Shown: piece after piece, positions 43,587 to 56,832 of the stretch
How positions within the stretch are numbered: the first letter of the stretch is position 1
How the letters are laid out: each line of letters begins with the position of its first letter
Assembly: GCF_900091525.1 (NCBI RefSeq)
Contig: NZ_FMCU01000006.1
Coordinates: 248,001 to 312,000 of the forward strand
Reading direction: 5' to 3'
Length of the DNA stretch: 64,000 nucleotides
DNA from: Micromonospora matsumotoense
GTDB taxonomy: Bacteria; Actinomycetota; Actinomycetes; Mycobacteriales; Micromonosporaceae
Program-made: the position numbers and the translations under genes
The notes under the pieces: generated by a model
The model's database searches: none
The model's input: only the letters and a program-made list of their open reading frames with translations
Told to the model about the DNA's origin: nothing

Positions 43587-46500
43587 ATGCGCCTGCTCCG
43601 TGATCTCTGGGCCTCCGCGCCGCGCCGCGTGACGGTCGTGATCGTGCTCGTCGTGCTCGGTGCCGCCGGTCAGGCCGCCGCCTCGGCGATCGCCGGCCCG
43701 GTGCTGGTGCACCGCTCGGCCGGCTGGTTCGTGGCGCTGGTCGTCGCGCTGGTCGTCGCCGTCTTCGGCGAGTTGGTGATCGCGCTGCTGATGGCGGGCA
43801 TCACCGCCGACTGGTCCGCCGACGTGCGCCGCCGGCTCTGCCGGGTCGCCCTCGGGCAGGATCTGCCCACCCTGGAGGGCACCCCCGTCGGCGAGCTGCT
43901 CGACCGGATCGACAACGACGTCTACCAGGTCGCCTCCGAGCTGCGCAACACCGGCGTACGGCTCGTGCAGGGGTTGGTGCTCTGCCTGCTCGCCACGGTC
44001 AGCGCCCTGTTCGTCTGGTGGCCGGCCGGCGTCGTCATGCTGCTGCTCACCGCGCTGCTCGGGGTGCTGCTGCGCCGTCCCACCGCCGCCATCGCGCCGG
44101 CCCGGATGTTCGAGGAGGAAGCCTGGTCCGACCTGGCCGCCGTGATGGAGGAGGCGGTGCACGGCCAGGACGACGTCCGCACCAGCCTCGCCCAGCCGTA
44201 CGTGCTGCGGTTGTACGCCCGGCGCGCCGCCGAGGTGCTGGCCCGTTGCCGCCGGGTCTTCCTGATGTCGGCGCGGGTCACCGCCGTCGCCGCCGGCACC
44301 ATCCGGGTCGGCATCGCCGGGGTGGTGCTCGCCGGGGCCTGGGCGCTGACCACCGGCCGGGTCGACGGGGCCCGGTTGACCGCGATCTGGCTGCTCGCGT
44401 TGAGCTTCGGCGCGACCGTCGAACACCTCGCCCGCTGGGTGCCGCACCTCCAGTACGCGCTCGGCGCCTGGGCCCGGGTGCTGCTGCTCTCCGACGCCCG
44501 GCAGGAGCCCGCCGGCGGGGTCACCCCCACCGACGGTGACCTGACGCTGCGCGGGCTCACCTTCCACTACCCGGCGACCGGGGAGGGCGAGCGTGGGCCG
44601 GCGCTGCGTGACATCCGGCTCAGCTTCGTCCGGGGCCGGTCGTACGCGCTGGTGGGCCGGACCGGGTCGGGCAAGTCCACGCTGACCAAGGTGCTCACCC
44701 GGGCGGTCGAGGTGCCCCGGGGGACCGCCCTGCTCGGCGACACCGACCTGTGCGACCTGGACGTGGAGGAGCTGCGCCGGTGGATCGCGGTGGTGCCGCA
44801 GCGCACCGAGATCCTGGCCGGCACCCTCGCCGAGAACGTCGCCCTGTTCGACCCGGACCTGCTCGACGACGCCCCCCGGGCGCTGGCCGAGCTGGGGCTC
44901 ACCGGCTGGGTCGCGGAGCTGCCGGACGGCATCCGGACCCGGCTGGGCGAGGGCGGTCACGTGCTCTCCGCTGGTCAGGAGCAGTTGGTGGCGTTCGCCC
45001 GGATCCTGGTCCGCGACCCGCACGTGGTGGTCCTCGACGAGGCCACCGCGCGGCTCGACCCGGTCACCGAGGTCCGGGTACGCGAGGCGACCGAACGTCT
45101 GCTCACCGACCGGATCGGCATCATCATCGCGCACCGGCTCTCCTCGGTGCGGCGCTGCGACGAGGTGGTGGTGATGGCCGACGGGGCGGTCCTGGAGGCC
45201 GGGCCGCTGCACTCCTCGGCCCGCTTCGCCGAGCTGCTCGCCACCAGCCACGCCGCCGCGTACACCCCGGTCGGCGCGGCCTCCACGGGCACCGCCCGGG
45301 GCGGGGTGGACCTGCTCGACGGTCCGGGGGTGGCCTGGCCGGACCCGGGCGGGCGGGCGGACACCTGGGCGGACGACGCCGGTTCGGGCGGTGCCTGGCC
45401 GGACGCCGACGTGTCAGCCCGGGGCGGGCCGGACGGCACCTGGTCGGACGTCGCCGCAGTGGTGGCCGGCGGCGCACCTCGGCCCGGGTCGGACGGCACC
45501 GGGCCGGGCGTCGACGGGCCGGACCGGGTCGGCGGGTCCGGGCGGGCGGCGGTCGCCGTACCGAAGGGGGACCCGCCGCCGTTGCCGCCGCTGCCGCCCA
45601 CCCGGACGATGCGGGAGATCCTGCGGCTGGGCATGAACGACCCGCGCTTCGGCCTGCTGTCGGTCGCGTTGTTCATGGTGATCACGGTGCTCGGCCTGGA
45701 CGGGACCGTGCTGCCCTGGCTCTGGGCGGACGTCGTCGACGGCGGCGACCCGTGGTTGCCGGCGATCGGCATCGCCGCCGCGCTGGTGGTCGTGCTGCCG
45801 CTGCCCTACTGGACCAACGTGCGGTTCCCCCAGTGGTGGGTCCGGCAGATGCTGCGGATGAGCCTGCGGCTGGTGCACGGGCAGACCGGCCCGCGCCGCA
45901 CCAGCCGGCACACCCCGGCGGAGGTGGTGGCCCAGAGCGGCGACACCGAACGGGTCGTGCAGCTCGCCGACAACCTGATGGACCAGTTCATCGCCCTGGT
46001 GACCATGGTGACCATGACGCTGGTCACGGGCAGTCTGGTGCCGGCGTTGTTCTTCCTCGGCACGATGGCCGTCTCCGGGCTCGCCGCCACCCTGTTCGGC
46101 CCGGGACTGGAGCGTTCCGCCCGGGACACCGTGGCGGCCCGTGCCGCGTTCGCCACCGCACTGGTCTCCTCGCTGTCGGCGGCCCGTACGGTCAAGTTGG
46201 CCGGCGCGACCCGGCCGGTGCTCGCCCACCTTTCCGCCCTGGACCTGGTCCGCAGCGACCGGCAGCGGCGGGAGATCGCCGCACAGGTGTGGGCCCGGTC
46301 CACCCCGTCGGTGGCGAGCGGCCTGCTGCCGATCGGGGCGTGGGCGCTCTTTCTGGCCGGAGGGCTGTCCGCCGGTGCCACCCTGGTCGTCGTCTCCACC
46401 CTCGGCGCGGCCCGCTGGTTCGCCTGGACCACCGCGTCCCTGGTCTCGCAGTACCCGTCGGCCCGGGTCTGGACCCGCCGGACGGTGGCGATGACCGGGA

Positions 46501-47264
46501 TCGGGGCGTACTCGGCGGAGGTGCCCGGGGTGGACCTCGCCGCCGGCACCGCCCCCGCGCCGGAGCCGCCACCGCGCCGGCCACTGCGCCGGCTGGAGCT
46601 GGCCGGCTTCGGGGCGCTGCACTCCGACGGCACCCTCGCCGTGCGGGACGTCGACCTGACCGTGGACCGGGGCCAGCTGGTGCTGGTGGTCGGGCCGGTC
46701 GGGTCCGGCAAGTCCTCACTGCTGCGGGCGTTGGCCGGGATCGTGCACCACGTCGGCGAGCTGCGCTGGAACGGTGAGCCGGTGACCGAGCCGGAGCTGT
46801 TTCTGCGCCCGCAGCAGGTCGGCTACGTCGGTCAGCTGCCCCGGGTGCTCTCCGGCACGGTCGCCGACAACATCGCCCTCGGGCACGACGTGGACGCCGA
46901 CGGTGCGGTGAGCACCGCCCAGTTGGCGCACGATTTGGCGGCCGGGGGCGGGTTGGGGCTGCTGATCGGGCACAAGGGCACCCGGCTCTCGGGCGGGCAG
47001 TTGCAGCGGTTGGCGCTGGCCCGGGCGCTCGCGCCGCGCACCGAGCTGCTGGTCGCCGACGACGTGTCGTCCGCCCTGGACGTCACCACCGAGTTGGCGC
47101 TCTGGGCGGCGTTGCGCGCGCACGGGGTGACCGTGGTCGGCTCCACCTCGAAGCGGGCGGCGCTGGTCCGCGCCGACCACGTGGTGGTGCTGGTCGACGG
47201 CACGGCCGCCGCCCAGGGCCCGTGGCGGGACCTGGAGGGCGACTGGGGTCACCTGGCCGGCTGA
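43587..47264 (+). CDS. Fused double ABC exporter (TMD-NBD-linker-TMD-NBD)
   Basis: A 1225-residue protein joining two ABC half-exporters. Half 1 has a six-helix membrane domain and an NBD with Walker A GRTGSGKST (about residue 357), LSAGQEQ, and Walker B VVLDEATARLD. A Gly/Pro/Asp/Trp-rich linker spans about 560-670. Half 2 has a second membrane domain and an NBD with Walker A GPVGSGKSS (about 1036), canonical LSGGQLQRLALARAL, but Walker B LLVADDVSSALD, where Asp replaces the catalytic Glu. So site composition is asymmetric, as in heterodimeric exporters. The substrate is unknown. The ATG at 43587 follows GGAGGGA. Confidence 0.93.
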   Translation: MRLLRDLWASAPRRVTVVIVLVVLGAAGQAAASAIAGPVLVHRSAGWFVALVVALVVAVFGELVIALLMAGITADWSADVRRRLCRVALGQDLPTLEGTPVGELLDRIDNDVYQVASELRNTGVRLVQGLVLCLLATVSALFVWWPAGVVMLLLTALLGVLLRRPTAAIAPARMFEEEAWSDLAAVMEEAVHGQDDVRTSLAQPYVLRLYARRAAEVLARCRRVFLMSARVTAVAAGTIRVGIAGVVLAGAWALTTGRVDGARLTAIWLLALSFGATVEHLARWVPHLQYALGAWARVLLLSDARQEPAGGVTPTDGDLTLRGLTFHYPATGEGERGPALRDIRLSFVRGRSYALVGRTGSGKSTLTKVLTRAVEVPRGTALLGDTDLCDLDVEELRRWIAVVPQRTEILAGTLAENVALFDPDLLDDAPRALAELGLTGWVAELPDGIRTRLGEGGHVLSAGQEQLVAFARILVRDPHVVVLDEATARLDPVTEVRVREATERLLTDRIGIIIAHRLSSVRRCDEVVVMADGAVLEAGPLHSSARFAELLATSHAAAYTPVGAASTGTARGGVDLLDGPGVAWPDPGGRADTWADDAGSGGAWPDADVSARGGPDGTWSDVAAVVAGGAPRPGSDGTGPGVDGPDRVGGSGRAAVAVPKGDPPPLPPLPPTRTMREILRLGMNDPRFGLLSVALFMVITVLGLDGTVLPWLWADVVDGGDPWLPAIGIAAALVVVLPLPYWTNVRFPQWWVRQMLRMSLRLVHGQTGPRRTSRHTPAEVVAQSGDTERVVQLADNLMDQFIALVTMVTMTLVTGSLVPALFFLGTMAVSGLAATLFGPGLERSARDTVAARAAFATALVSSLSAARTVKLAGATRPVLAHLSALDLVRSDRQRREIAAQVWARSTPSVASGLLPIGAWALFLAGGLSAGATLVVVSTLGAARWFAWTTASLVSQYPSARVWTRRTVAMTGIGAYSAEVPGVDLAAGTAPAPEPPPRRPLRRLELAGFGALHSDGTLAVRDVDLTVDRGQLVLVVGPVGSGKSSLLRALAGIVHHVGELRWNGEPVTEPELFLRPQQVGYVGQLPRVLSGTVADNIALGHDVDADGAVSTAQLAHDLAAGGGLGLLIGHKGTRLSGGQLQRLALARALAPRTELLVADDVSSALDVTTELALWAALRAHGVTVVGSTSKRAALVRADHVVVLVDGTAAAQGPWRDLEGDWGHLAG

Positions 47265-47355
47265 CCCCGCCCGACCCCCGCCGGTCGGGCCTGGTCGGGT
47301 CGGGCGGGCTTGCCGTCCGCGTCGGGCCGGTCGGCGCGGTGGGTGCCTTGGGTTC

Positions 47356-47395
47356 GGGGAGAGTTGTCGTCGCTTCAGCGACGACAACTCTCCCC
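47356..47395. terminator. Perfect 19-bp hairpin between convergent genes
   Basis: GGGGAGAGTTGTCGTCGCT pairs exactly with AGCGACGACAACTCTCCCC across a 2-base gap. It lies between the ABC exporter and the minus-strand flavin oxidoreductase. Confidence 0.8.
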
Positions 47396-47430
47396 GCAGG
47401 AGTTACCGCAAGCCGACAGCCCGGGTGCGG

Positions 47431-50118
<2,688 letters not shown>

Positions 50119-50908
50119 TTACACGGGTGTTCTCGACCCGGCGACCCGTTCGTCACGTTCGGCGCTCTCCTGATCGCCGTCCGCACCGGGCAGGACCGCT
50201 GCGGAGGCACCGGTTCGGAGCGCTGCGCAGGCACCGGGCAGGTCCGCTGCGCAGGCATCGGGTCGGTCCGCACCGGGCCGGAGTGCTGCGGGCACGTCGG
50301 GCCGGGGTCGGGTCAGCAGCAGCGCGGTGACCAGGCCCCAACCGAGGCAGACCGCCAGCAGCAGCCGTTCCAGGCCACCCACCAGGGCACCCCGGCCCAC
50401 GGTCAGCAGACCCAGCGCGACGAGCACGGCCACCGGCAACGCCACCACCGAGGCCCCCCGGGCCACCCGCCGCAGGGCCGCCGTCGCCGGGCGGAGGAAT
50501 CCGACCACCAGCATCGCGAGCACGGTCGCCCCGGCCGCCGCGATGCTGGCCCCGGCGTGCACCAGGTCGGCCGGCGTCGCCGCCTCGAACGGTGGCAGCG
50601 GGCAACCGGCGCTGCACGTCACCGCCCCGGAGAGCACCGCGCCGGCTGCGCCGGCCACGAGCAGGCCGGCCGCGATCCGCAGCGCCGCCGGCAGCGCGGC
50701 GGCCAGCGACAGCAGCGCCGCCGCCAGGACGAAGACCCCCATCCGGTACGTCGACGCGAAAGCGCTGCCGGTGACGCCGGCCTCACTGACGTACCCGCTC
50801 GACAGGCCCGGACCGGCCGCGACGGCGACGGTCACCGCGACCGTGCCGGCCAGCACGCAGCCGGCGGCGGCCCACCCGGCAGCGGTGCGGACCCGACCGG
50901 GGACGGGA

Positions 50909-50916
<8 letters not shown>
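50119..50916 (-). CDS. DUF998-like membrane protein
   Basis: A 265-residue membrane protein with about six helices, including AAGWAAAGCVLAGTVAVTVAVAAG and GVFVLAAALLSLAAALPAALRIAAGLLV. Conserved features are GYVSEAGVTGSAFASTYRMGVF and TCSAGCPLPPFEAATPADLVHAGASI, matching DUF998-type proteins of unknown function. The last 60 residues contain imperfect repeats (ALRPGAD, PDACAADLPGACAALRTGA) encoded by repeated GCTGCGCAGGCACC units. The GTG at 50916 overlaps the upstream gene by 8 bases, so they form an operon. Confidence 0.75.
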
Positions 50917-51874
<958 letters not shown>

Positions 51875-51880
51875 ACCGCC

Positions 51881-51886
51881 AACCTA
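51881..51886 (-). promoter_or_regulatory. -10 hexamer for leaderless GST-like mRNA
   Basis: TAGGTT on the minus strand, six bases before the ATG at 51874. Confidence 0.5.
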
Positions 51887-52039
51887 TCCGGCGCGGGCCC
51901 GGCCGACCGGCGTCCCGTCGCGCCGCGGGTGTGCGGGGAACCGGCCGGGACGGGCCTGGATATCCTGACGCCGGACGTCCCCGTGACCCGGTGACGCCGG
52001 AACCGCCAGCCCCTTCCCACCCCCGAAGGACGTGCGTCG

Positions 52040-53245
52040 ATGACCGTGGCATATCTCGTGGCCGGAGTCCGTACCCCGATCGGCCGGTACGCCGGCGCCC
52101 TCGCCGGGGTGCGCCCCGACGACCTGGCCGCCCACGTGCTGCGCGAACTGGTCGCCCGGCACCCGGCGGTGGACTGGTCCCGGGTCGACGACGTGGTGCT
52201 GGGCTGCGCCAACCAGGCCGGTGAGGACAACCGCAACGTGGCCCGGATGGCGGCGTTGCTGGCCGGCCTGCCGCAGGAGGTGCCGGGCAGCACCATCAAC
52301 CGGCTCTGCGGTTCCGGCCTGGACGCGCTGGCCACCGCCGCCCGCGCCGTGGTGGCCGGGGAGGCCGACCTGGTGCTCGCCGGCGGCGTCGAGAGCATGA
52401 GCCGGGCCCCGTTCGTCATGCCGAAGGCCGCCACGCCCTATTCCCGCGCGGCCGAGGTGTACGACACCACCCTCGGCTGGCGGCTGGTCAACCCGCTGAT
52501 GGCGAAGGGGTGGGGCATCGACTCGATGCCGGAGACCGCCGAGAACGTGGCCGCCGAGTTCGGCGTCGACCGGCGCGCGCAGGACGAGTTCGCGCTGCGC
52601 TCCCAGCACCGGGCCGCCAAGGCGCAGGCCGACGGCCGGTTCGCCGAGGAGATCGTGCCGGTGACCGTGCCGGCCGGCCGGCGGGAGACCACGCTGGTCG
52701 AGGCCGACGAGCACCCCCGGGAGACCACGCTTGCGAAGTTGGCCGCGCTGCCCACCCCGTTCCGCGACGGCGGCACGGTCACCGCCGGCAACTCCTCCGG
52801 CGTCAACGACGGTGCGGTGGCCCTGCTGGTCGCCTCCGAGGCGGCGGTGTCCCGGTACGGTCTCACCCCGCTGGCCCGGATCAGCGGCGCGGCGGCGGCG
52901 GGGGTACCACCCCGGATCATGGGGATCGGGCCGGTGCCGGCCACCCGTCGGCTGCTGGACCGGCTCGGTGTCGCCCTGGCCGACGTGGACGTGATCGAGT
53001 TGAACGAGGCGTTCGCCGCGCAGGGCATCGCGGTGCTCCGCGAGTTGGGCCTGCCGGAGGACGCCGAGCACGTCAACCCGAACGGCGGCGCGATCGCCCT
53101 GGGGCATCCGCTGGGCGCCAGCGGGGCCCGGCTGGCGTTGACCGCTGCCCTGGAGCTGCGTCGCCGGGGCGGCCGGCGGGCCCTGGCGACCATGTGCGTC
53201 GGGGTGGGCCAGGGCATCTCCCTGCTGCTGGAATCCACCGACTGA
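52040..53245 (+). CDS. Acetyl-CoA acyltransferase (thiolase, 3-oxoadipyl-CoA-thiolase-like)
   Basis: A 401-residue thiolase. The nucleophilic Cys is at about residue 90 in STINRLCGSGLDAL. The general-base regions NPNGGAIALGHPLGASGAR and the C-terminal TMCVGVGQGISLLLE are intact. GCANQAGEDNRNVARMAALLAGLP is especially characteristic of PcaF/PaaJ beta-ketoadipyl-CoA thiolases, although no aromatic-degradation genes are nearby. It may serve beta-oxidation or aromatic catabolism. The ATG at 52040 follows GAAGGA at a slightly long distance. Confidence 0.92.
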   Translation: MTVAYLVAGVRTPIGRYAGALAGVRPDDLAAHVLRELVARHPAVDWSRVDDVVLGCANQAGEDNRNVARMAALLAGLPQEVPGSTINRLCGSGLDALATAARAVVAGEADLVLAGGVESMSRAPFVMPKAATPYSRAAEVYDTTLGWRLVNPLMAKGWGIDSMPETAENVAAEFGVDRRAQDEFALRSQHRAAKAQADGRFAEEIVPVTVPAGRRETTLVEADEHPRETTLAKLAALPTPFRDGGTVTAGNSSGVNDGAVALLVASEAAVSRYGLTPLARISGAAAAGVPPRIMGIGPVPATRRLLDRLGVALADVDVIELNEAFAAQGIAVLRELGLPEDAEHVNPNGGAIALGHPLGASGARLALTAALELRRRGGRRALATMCVGVGQGISLLLESTD

Positions 53246-53567
53246 GCCGACCCTCGACCGCCGACCCTCGACCCCCGACCGCCAACTGCCGATCCCGGCC
53301 CCTGACGTCCGGCCGTCGCGTGCCGGGACGGTGGCATCCGGTGTCCGGGGGGTGGCCCTGCGTGGACCGCAGGTCGGCCCCGGGTTGCCCGACCGTCGGC
53401 CCAGCCGCAGATCGGGGTCGGCTGATCTCCCGTACCTGGACGGACGGGCCTAGAGTGGTCAGCACCACACGATCCGCGGGTCGGCCGGTGCGGCTCCGCG
53501 TGCCCGCGCACGCCGCCGACACCGGTGCCCTCCCGCACCGCGGCGACGAACTGGGGGCCAGACAGCG
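53246..53567 (+). promoter_or_regulatory. Intergenic region with promoter of methyltransferase gene
   Basis: The start of the gap contains short CGACCCTCGACC-type repeats after the thiolase stop. TAGAGT at 53451-53456 is a probable -10, giving a leader of about 105 bases before the ATG at 53568. No small gene is visible. Confidence 0.35.
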
Positions 53568-54386
53568 ATGCAGACGCCGGACGGACTTCCCGCCGAGATC
53601 GACCTGAGCCGGCCCAGCGCCGCCCGGGTCTACGACTACTTCCTCGGTGGCGCGCACAACTTCGAGATCGACCGGCGGCTCGCCGAGCAGATCGCCGGCA
53701 TGACCCCGAACCTCGCCGCCACCATGCGCTCCGGCCGGGAGTTCCTGCGCCGTGCCGTCCGGGTGCTGCTCGACGCCGGCATCGACCAGTTCCTCGACAT
53801 CGGCTCGGGCATTCCCACCGTCGGCAACGTCCACGAGGTCGCCCAGGCCGCCAATCCGCAGGCCCGGATCGTCTACGTCGACATCGACCCGGTCGCGGTG
53901 GCGCACAGCCGGGAACTGCTCGCCGACAACGACCGGGCCATCGCCGTGCACGCCGACCTGCGCGAGCCGAAGCTGATCCTGGACGAGGCCCGCGCCAGCG
54001 GCCTGATCGACTTCGACCGTCCACTGGGCATCCTGCTCGCCGGGGTGGTGCACTTCGTTCCGGACGCCGACCGGCCGGCCGACATCCTCACCACCCTGCG
54101 GGCCGCCGCCGCACCCGGCAGCTTCCTGGTCATCTCGCACTCCACCTTCGAGGACCAGCCCCAGGAGATGCTGGACGCGCAGCGCCTCTCGGCGCGTACC
54201 GACACCGAGATCACGCTGCGGTCCCGCGCCGAGGTCACCGGCTTCTTCGGCGACTGGACGGTGCTTGCGCCGGGTGTGGTGCACATGCCGCTGTGGCGGC
54301 CCGACTCTCCGTCCGACGTGGACGAGCATCCCGAGCGGTTCGGGGCGTTCGGTGGCGTCGCCCGGTATGACCGACCCGCCGGCTGA
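53568..54386 (+). CDS. SAM-dependent methyltransferase, DUF574 family
   Basis: A 272-residue DUF574 (Methyltransf_19) protein, a family much expanded in actinomycetes. Signature LSRPSAARVYDYFLGGAHNFEIDR near the N-terminus is diagnostic. The SAM site is QFLDIGSGIPTVGNVHEVAQ and ARIVYVDIDPVAVAHSRELL, followed by ILLAGVVHFVPD. Substrate is unknown. Its 3' end overlaps the GGDEF-EAL gene by 20 bases, which suggests co-expression. Confidence 0.94.
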   Translation: MQTPDGLPAEIDLSRPSAARVYDYFLGGAHNFEIDRRLAEQIAGMTPNLAATMRSGREFLRRAVRVLLDAGIDQFLDIGSGIPTVGNVHEVAQAANPQARIVYVDIDPVAVAHSRELLADNDRAIAVHADLREPKLILDEARASGLIDFDRPLGILLAGVVHFVPDADRPADILTTLRAAAAPGSFLVISHSTFEDQPQEMLDAQRLSARTDTEITLRSRAEVTGFFGDWTVLAPGVVHMPLWRPDSPSDVDEHPERFGAFGGVARYDRPAG

Positions 54387-56559
54387 GTCGACCATGTCCG
54401 CCGTTCCGGACCCCGGCGGCACCGACGCGTCCCGTCCGGGCGCCCAGGGCTACGCCGCCGACTGGGCCCGGGCGGTACGCCGGCTCGGATTCGTGCCGAT
54501 GAGCGCGGACGAGACCGAGCGGCTGCTGCTCGTGCACACCGTACGGCTGGCGCAGGCCCTGCTCGCCGACGGGTTCTCCGCTGCCCCGGCGGAGGAGGTA
54601 GGCCGGGCGTTGGTGGAGGCGCACCTGACCGAGCCGCGCGTCCTGGACTGGTCGGTGCGGGCGCTCGGCGAGCAGTTGCCGCAGCGCGTGCTGCCCCCGG
54701 GCGACCTGCCGCCCGACCTGGCCGCCCGGGTGGCCGCGTTGCAGGGTGGGCTGGCCGCCGGATTCGGTCGGGCGCTGCGGGACCGTACCTTCAGTCAGCA
54801 GGAGCGGATCGCCCGGTCGGCCTGGCAGGCCCGGGATTCGGTGGAGCGGGCGCTGCGCGACAGCGAGGCGCGGTTCCGGGCGGTCTTCACCGGCGCGGTC
54901 ATCGGCATCGGCATCGCCGGCATCGACGGGCAGATCATCGACGTCAACCAGTCCTTCGCCGACATGCTCGGTTACAGCCCGGAGGAGTTGCGGCAGACCA
55001 ACGTGTCGTCGCTGTTCCACGCCGAGGACGCGGCCGGGATGTGGGAGATGTACCAGGAGTTGATCGAGGGCAAGCACGACAGCGTCCGGGTGGAGAAGCG
55101 CTACTACCGCAAGGACGGCACGGTCGTCTGGACGGACCTGGCCGTCTCGCTGATCCGGCACGACGATGGCCGCCCCCGGTTCACGGTCGCGATGATCGAG
55201 GACATCACCCAGCGGTACGAGCTCCAGCAGCGGCTGCGTTTCCAGGCGCTGCACGACCCGCTGACCGGCCTGCCCAACCGGACGCTGTTCTTCGAGACCC
55301 TCGGTCAGGTCTTCGCCGACGCCGGGCCGGAGCAGCGGATCGGCATCTGCTTCCTGGACCTCGACGGGTTCAAGGCGGTCAACGACAGCCTCGGCCACGA
55401 CCTCGGCGACCGGCTGCTGATCACCATCGCCCGGCGGCTCTCCGACTGCGTCATCGGTCAGGGGCACCTGGTGGCCCGGATGGGCGGCGACGAGTTCGTC
55501 ATCCTGGTCAACGGCGGCGAGGGGATCGACGACGCGGTCGGGGTCGCCGAGTTGGCGCTCGCCGCGGTGGCCGCGCCGGTGCTCGTCGGCGACCACCAGC
55601 TCGCCGTCTCGGCCAGTGTCGGGGTGGTCGAGTGCCCGGCCAGCGAGACCAGCGTCTCCGAGCTGATGAAGGCCGCCGACACCACGCTGTACTGGGCGAA
55701 GGCGGAGGGTCGCGGCCGCTGGGCGGTGTACGACCCGGAGCGCAGCGCCGCCGACATCGCCCGGTCCGCGCTGGCCGCCGGCCTCCCGGCGGCCCTGGAC
55801 CGGGGCGAGTTCGTGGTCCACTACCAGCCGATCGTCTCCCTGCTGGACGGCTCGATGATCGCGGTGGAGGCCCTGGTCCGCTGGGCCCACCCGGAGCTGG
55901 GCCTGGTCGGCCCGGACCGGTTCATCGGGCTGGCCGAGGAGACCGGGCTGATCGTCCGGCTCGGCGAGTGGGTGCTCCGGCAGGCGTGCCGTGACGCCCG
56001 CGCCTGGCATCGCGAGTTCCCCGGGGCGAAACTGGTGGTCAGCGTCAACCTGGCGGCCCGGCAGGCCGACGACCCGGCCATCGTGGACACCGTCGCCAGC
56101 GCGCTGAGCCGCACGGGCCTGCCGGCGGAGCTGTTGCAGCTGGAGCTGACGGAGAGCGCCGTGATGGGCACCGCCGGGGAGCCGTTACGGTCGTTGTACC
56201 GGCTGGCGGATCTGGGCGTACGGCTGGCCATCGACGACTTCGGCACCGGCTACTCCAACCTGGTCTACCTGCGGCGGCTGCCGATCCACTGCCTGAAGTT
56301 GGCCGGCCCGTTCGTCGAGGGCATCCGGGGTGCCGGCGACGACCCCCCGCCCGACCACCGGGACGAACGGATCGTCGACGCCCTGGTCCGGTTGGCGCAC
56401 GCGCTGGAGCTGTCGGTGACCGCCGAGGCGGTGGAGACCGGGGAGCAGGCCGAACGGCTGCGGGCGTTGCGCTGCGACACCGGACAGGGCCGCTGGTTCG
56501 GCCCACCCGCCCCGGCGGATCAGATCACCGCCCGGCTGCGCGGGGAGACGACGGAGTGA
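54367..56559 (+). CDS. PAS-GGDEF-EAL cyclic-di-GMP protein
   Basis: A 730-residue signalling protein. Residues about 20-150 form a helical domain with no recognised name. A PAS domain follows (about 165-285; FRAVFTGAVIGIGIAGIDGQIIDVNQSFADMLGYSPEEL). The diguanylate cyclase active site is intact (ARMGGDEFVILV, about residue 375). The EAL phosphodiesterase domain retains VEALVRW, LELTESAVM and IDDFGTGYSNLVYL. Both opposing activities could work, or one could be regulatory. No membrane helix is seen, so it is cytosolic. Start ATG 54367 overlaps the methyltransferase; ATG 54394 is an alternative. Confidence 0.92.
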   Translation: MTDPPAESTMSAVPDPGGTDASRPGAQGYAADWARAVRRLGFVPMSADETERLLLVHTVRLAQALLADGFSAAPAEEVGRALVEAHLTEPRVLDWSVRALGEQLPQRVLPPGDLPPDLAARVAALQGGLAAGFGRALRDRTFSQQERIARSAWQARDSVERALRDSEARFRAVFTGAVIGIGIAGIDGQIIDVNQSFADMLGYSPEELRQTNVSSLFHAEDAAGMWEMYQELIEGKHDSVRVEKRYYRKDGTVVWTDLAVSLIRHDDGRPRFTVAMIEDITQRYELQQRLRFQALHDPLTGLPNRTLFFETLGQVFADAGPEQRIGICFLDLDGFKAVNDSLGHDLGDRLLITIARRLSDCVIGQGHLVARMGGDEFVILVNGGEGIDDAVGVAELALAAVAAPVLVGDHQLAVSASVGVVECPASETSVSELMKAADTTLYWAKAEGRGRWAVYDPERSAADIARSALAAGLPAALDRGEFVVHYQPIVSLLDGSMIAVEALVRWAHPELGLVGPDRFIGLAEETGLIVRLGEWVLRQACRDARAWHREFPGAKLVVSVNLAARQADDPAIVDTVASALSRTGLPAELLQLELTESAVMGTAGEPLRSLYRLADLGVRLAIDDFGTGYSNLVYLRRLPIHCLKLAGPFVEGIRGAGDDPPPDHRDERIVDALVRLAHALELSVTAEAVETGEQAERLRALRCDTGQGRWFGPPAPADQITARLRGETTE

Positions 56560-56597
56560 CCTGCTCCCCGGCCAGTCCGGGGTGGGACGGCCGGAAC

Positions 56598-56762
56598 TGG
56601 CCGGTCGGGTGCGGCTGGTCGGGTGCGGGTGACCGGAAGCGGCTGGTCGGGTGCGGCTGGTCGGGTGCGGGTGACCGGAAGCGGCTGGTCGGGTGCGGGT
56701 GGTCGGGTGCGGGTGGCTGGAAGTGGCCGGTCGGAAGTGGCCGGTCGGGTGCGGGTGGCCGG
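56598..56762. repeat. Minisatellite of GGTCGGGTGCGG units
   Basis: About 165 bases made of imperfect repeats of GGCTGGTCGGGTGCGG and GGTGACCGGAAGC arranged as a 42-base higher-order unit. It occupies most of the gap between the GGDEF-EAL and DUF456 genes. Confidence 0.75.
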
Positions 56763-56832
56763 CGGGGAGCCCGGTGCTCTGGCATGGTGTCGACGTGACC
56801 GGGGCGGGACCGGGCGGGGGAGAGGTGGCGGG

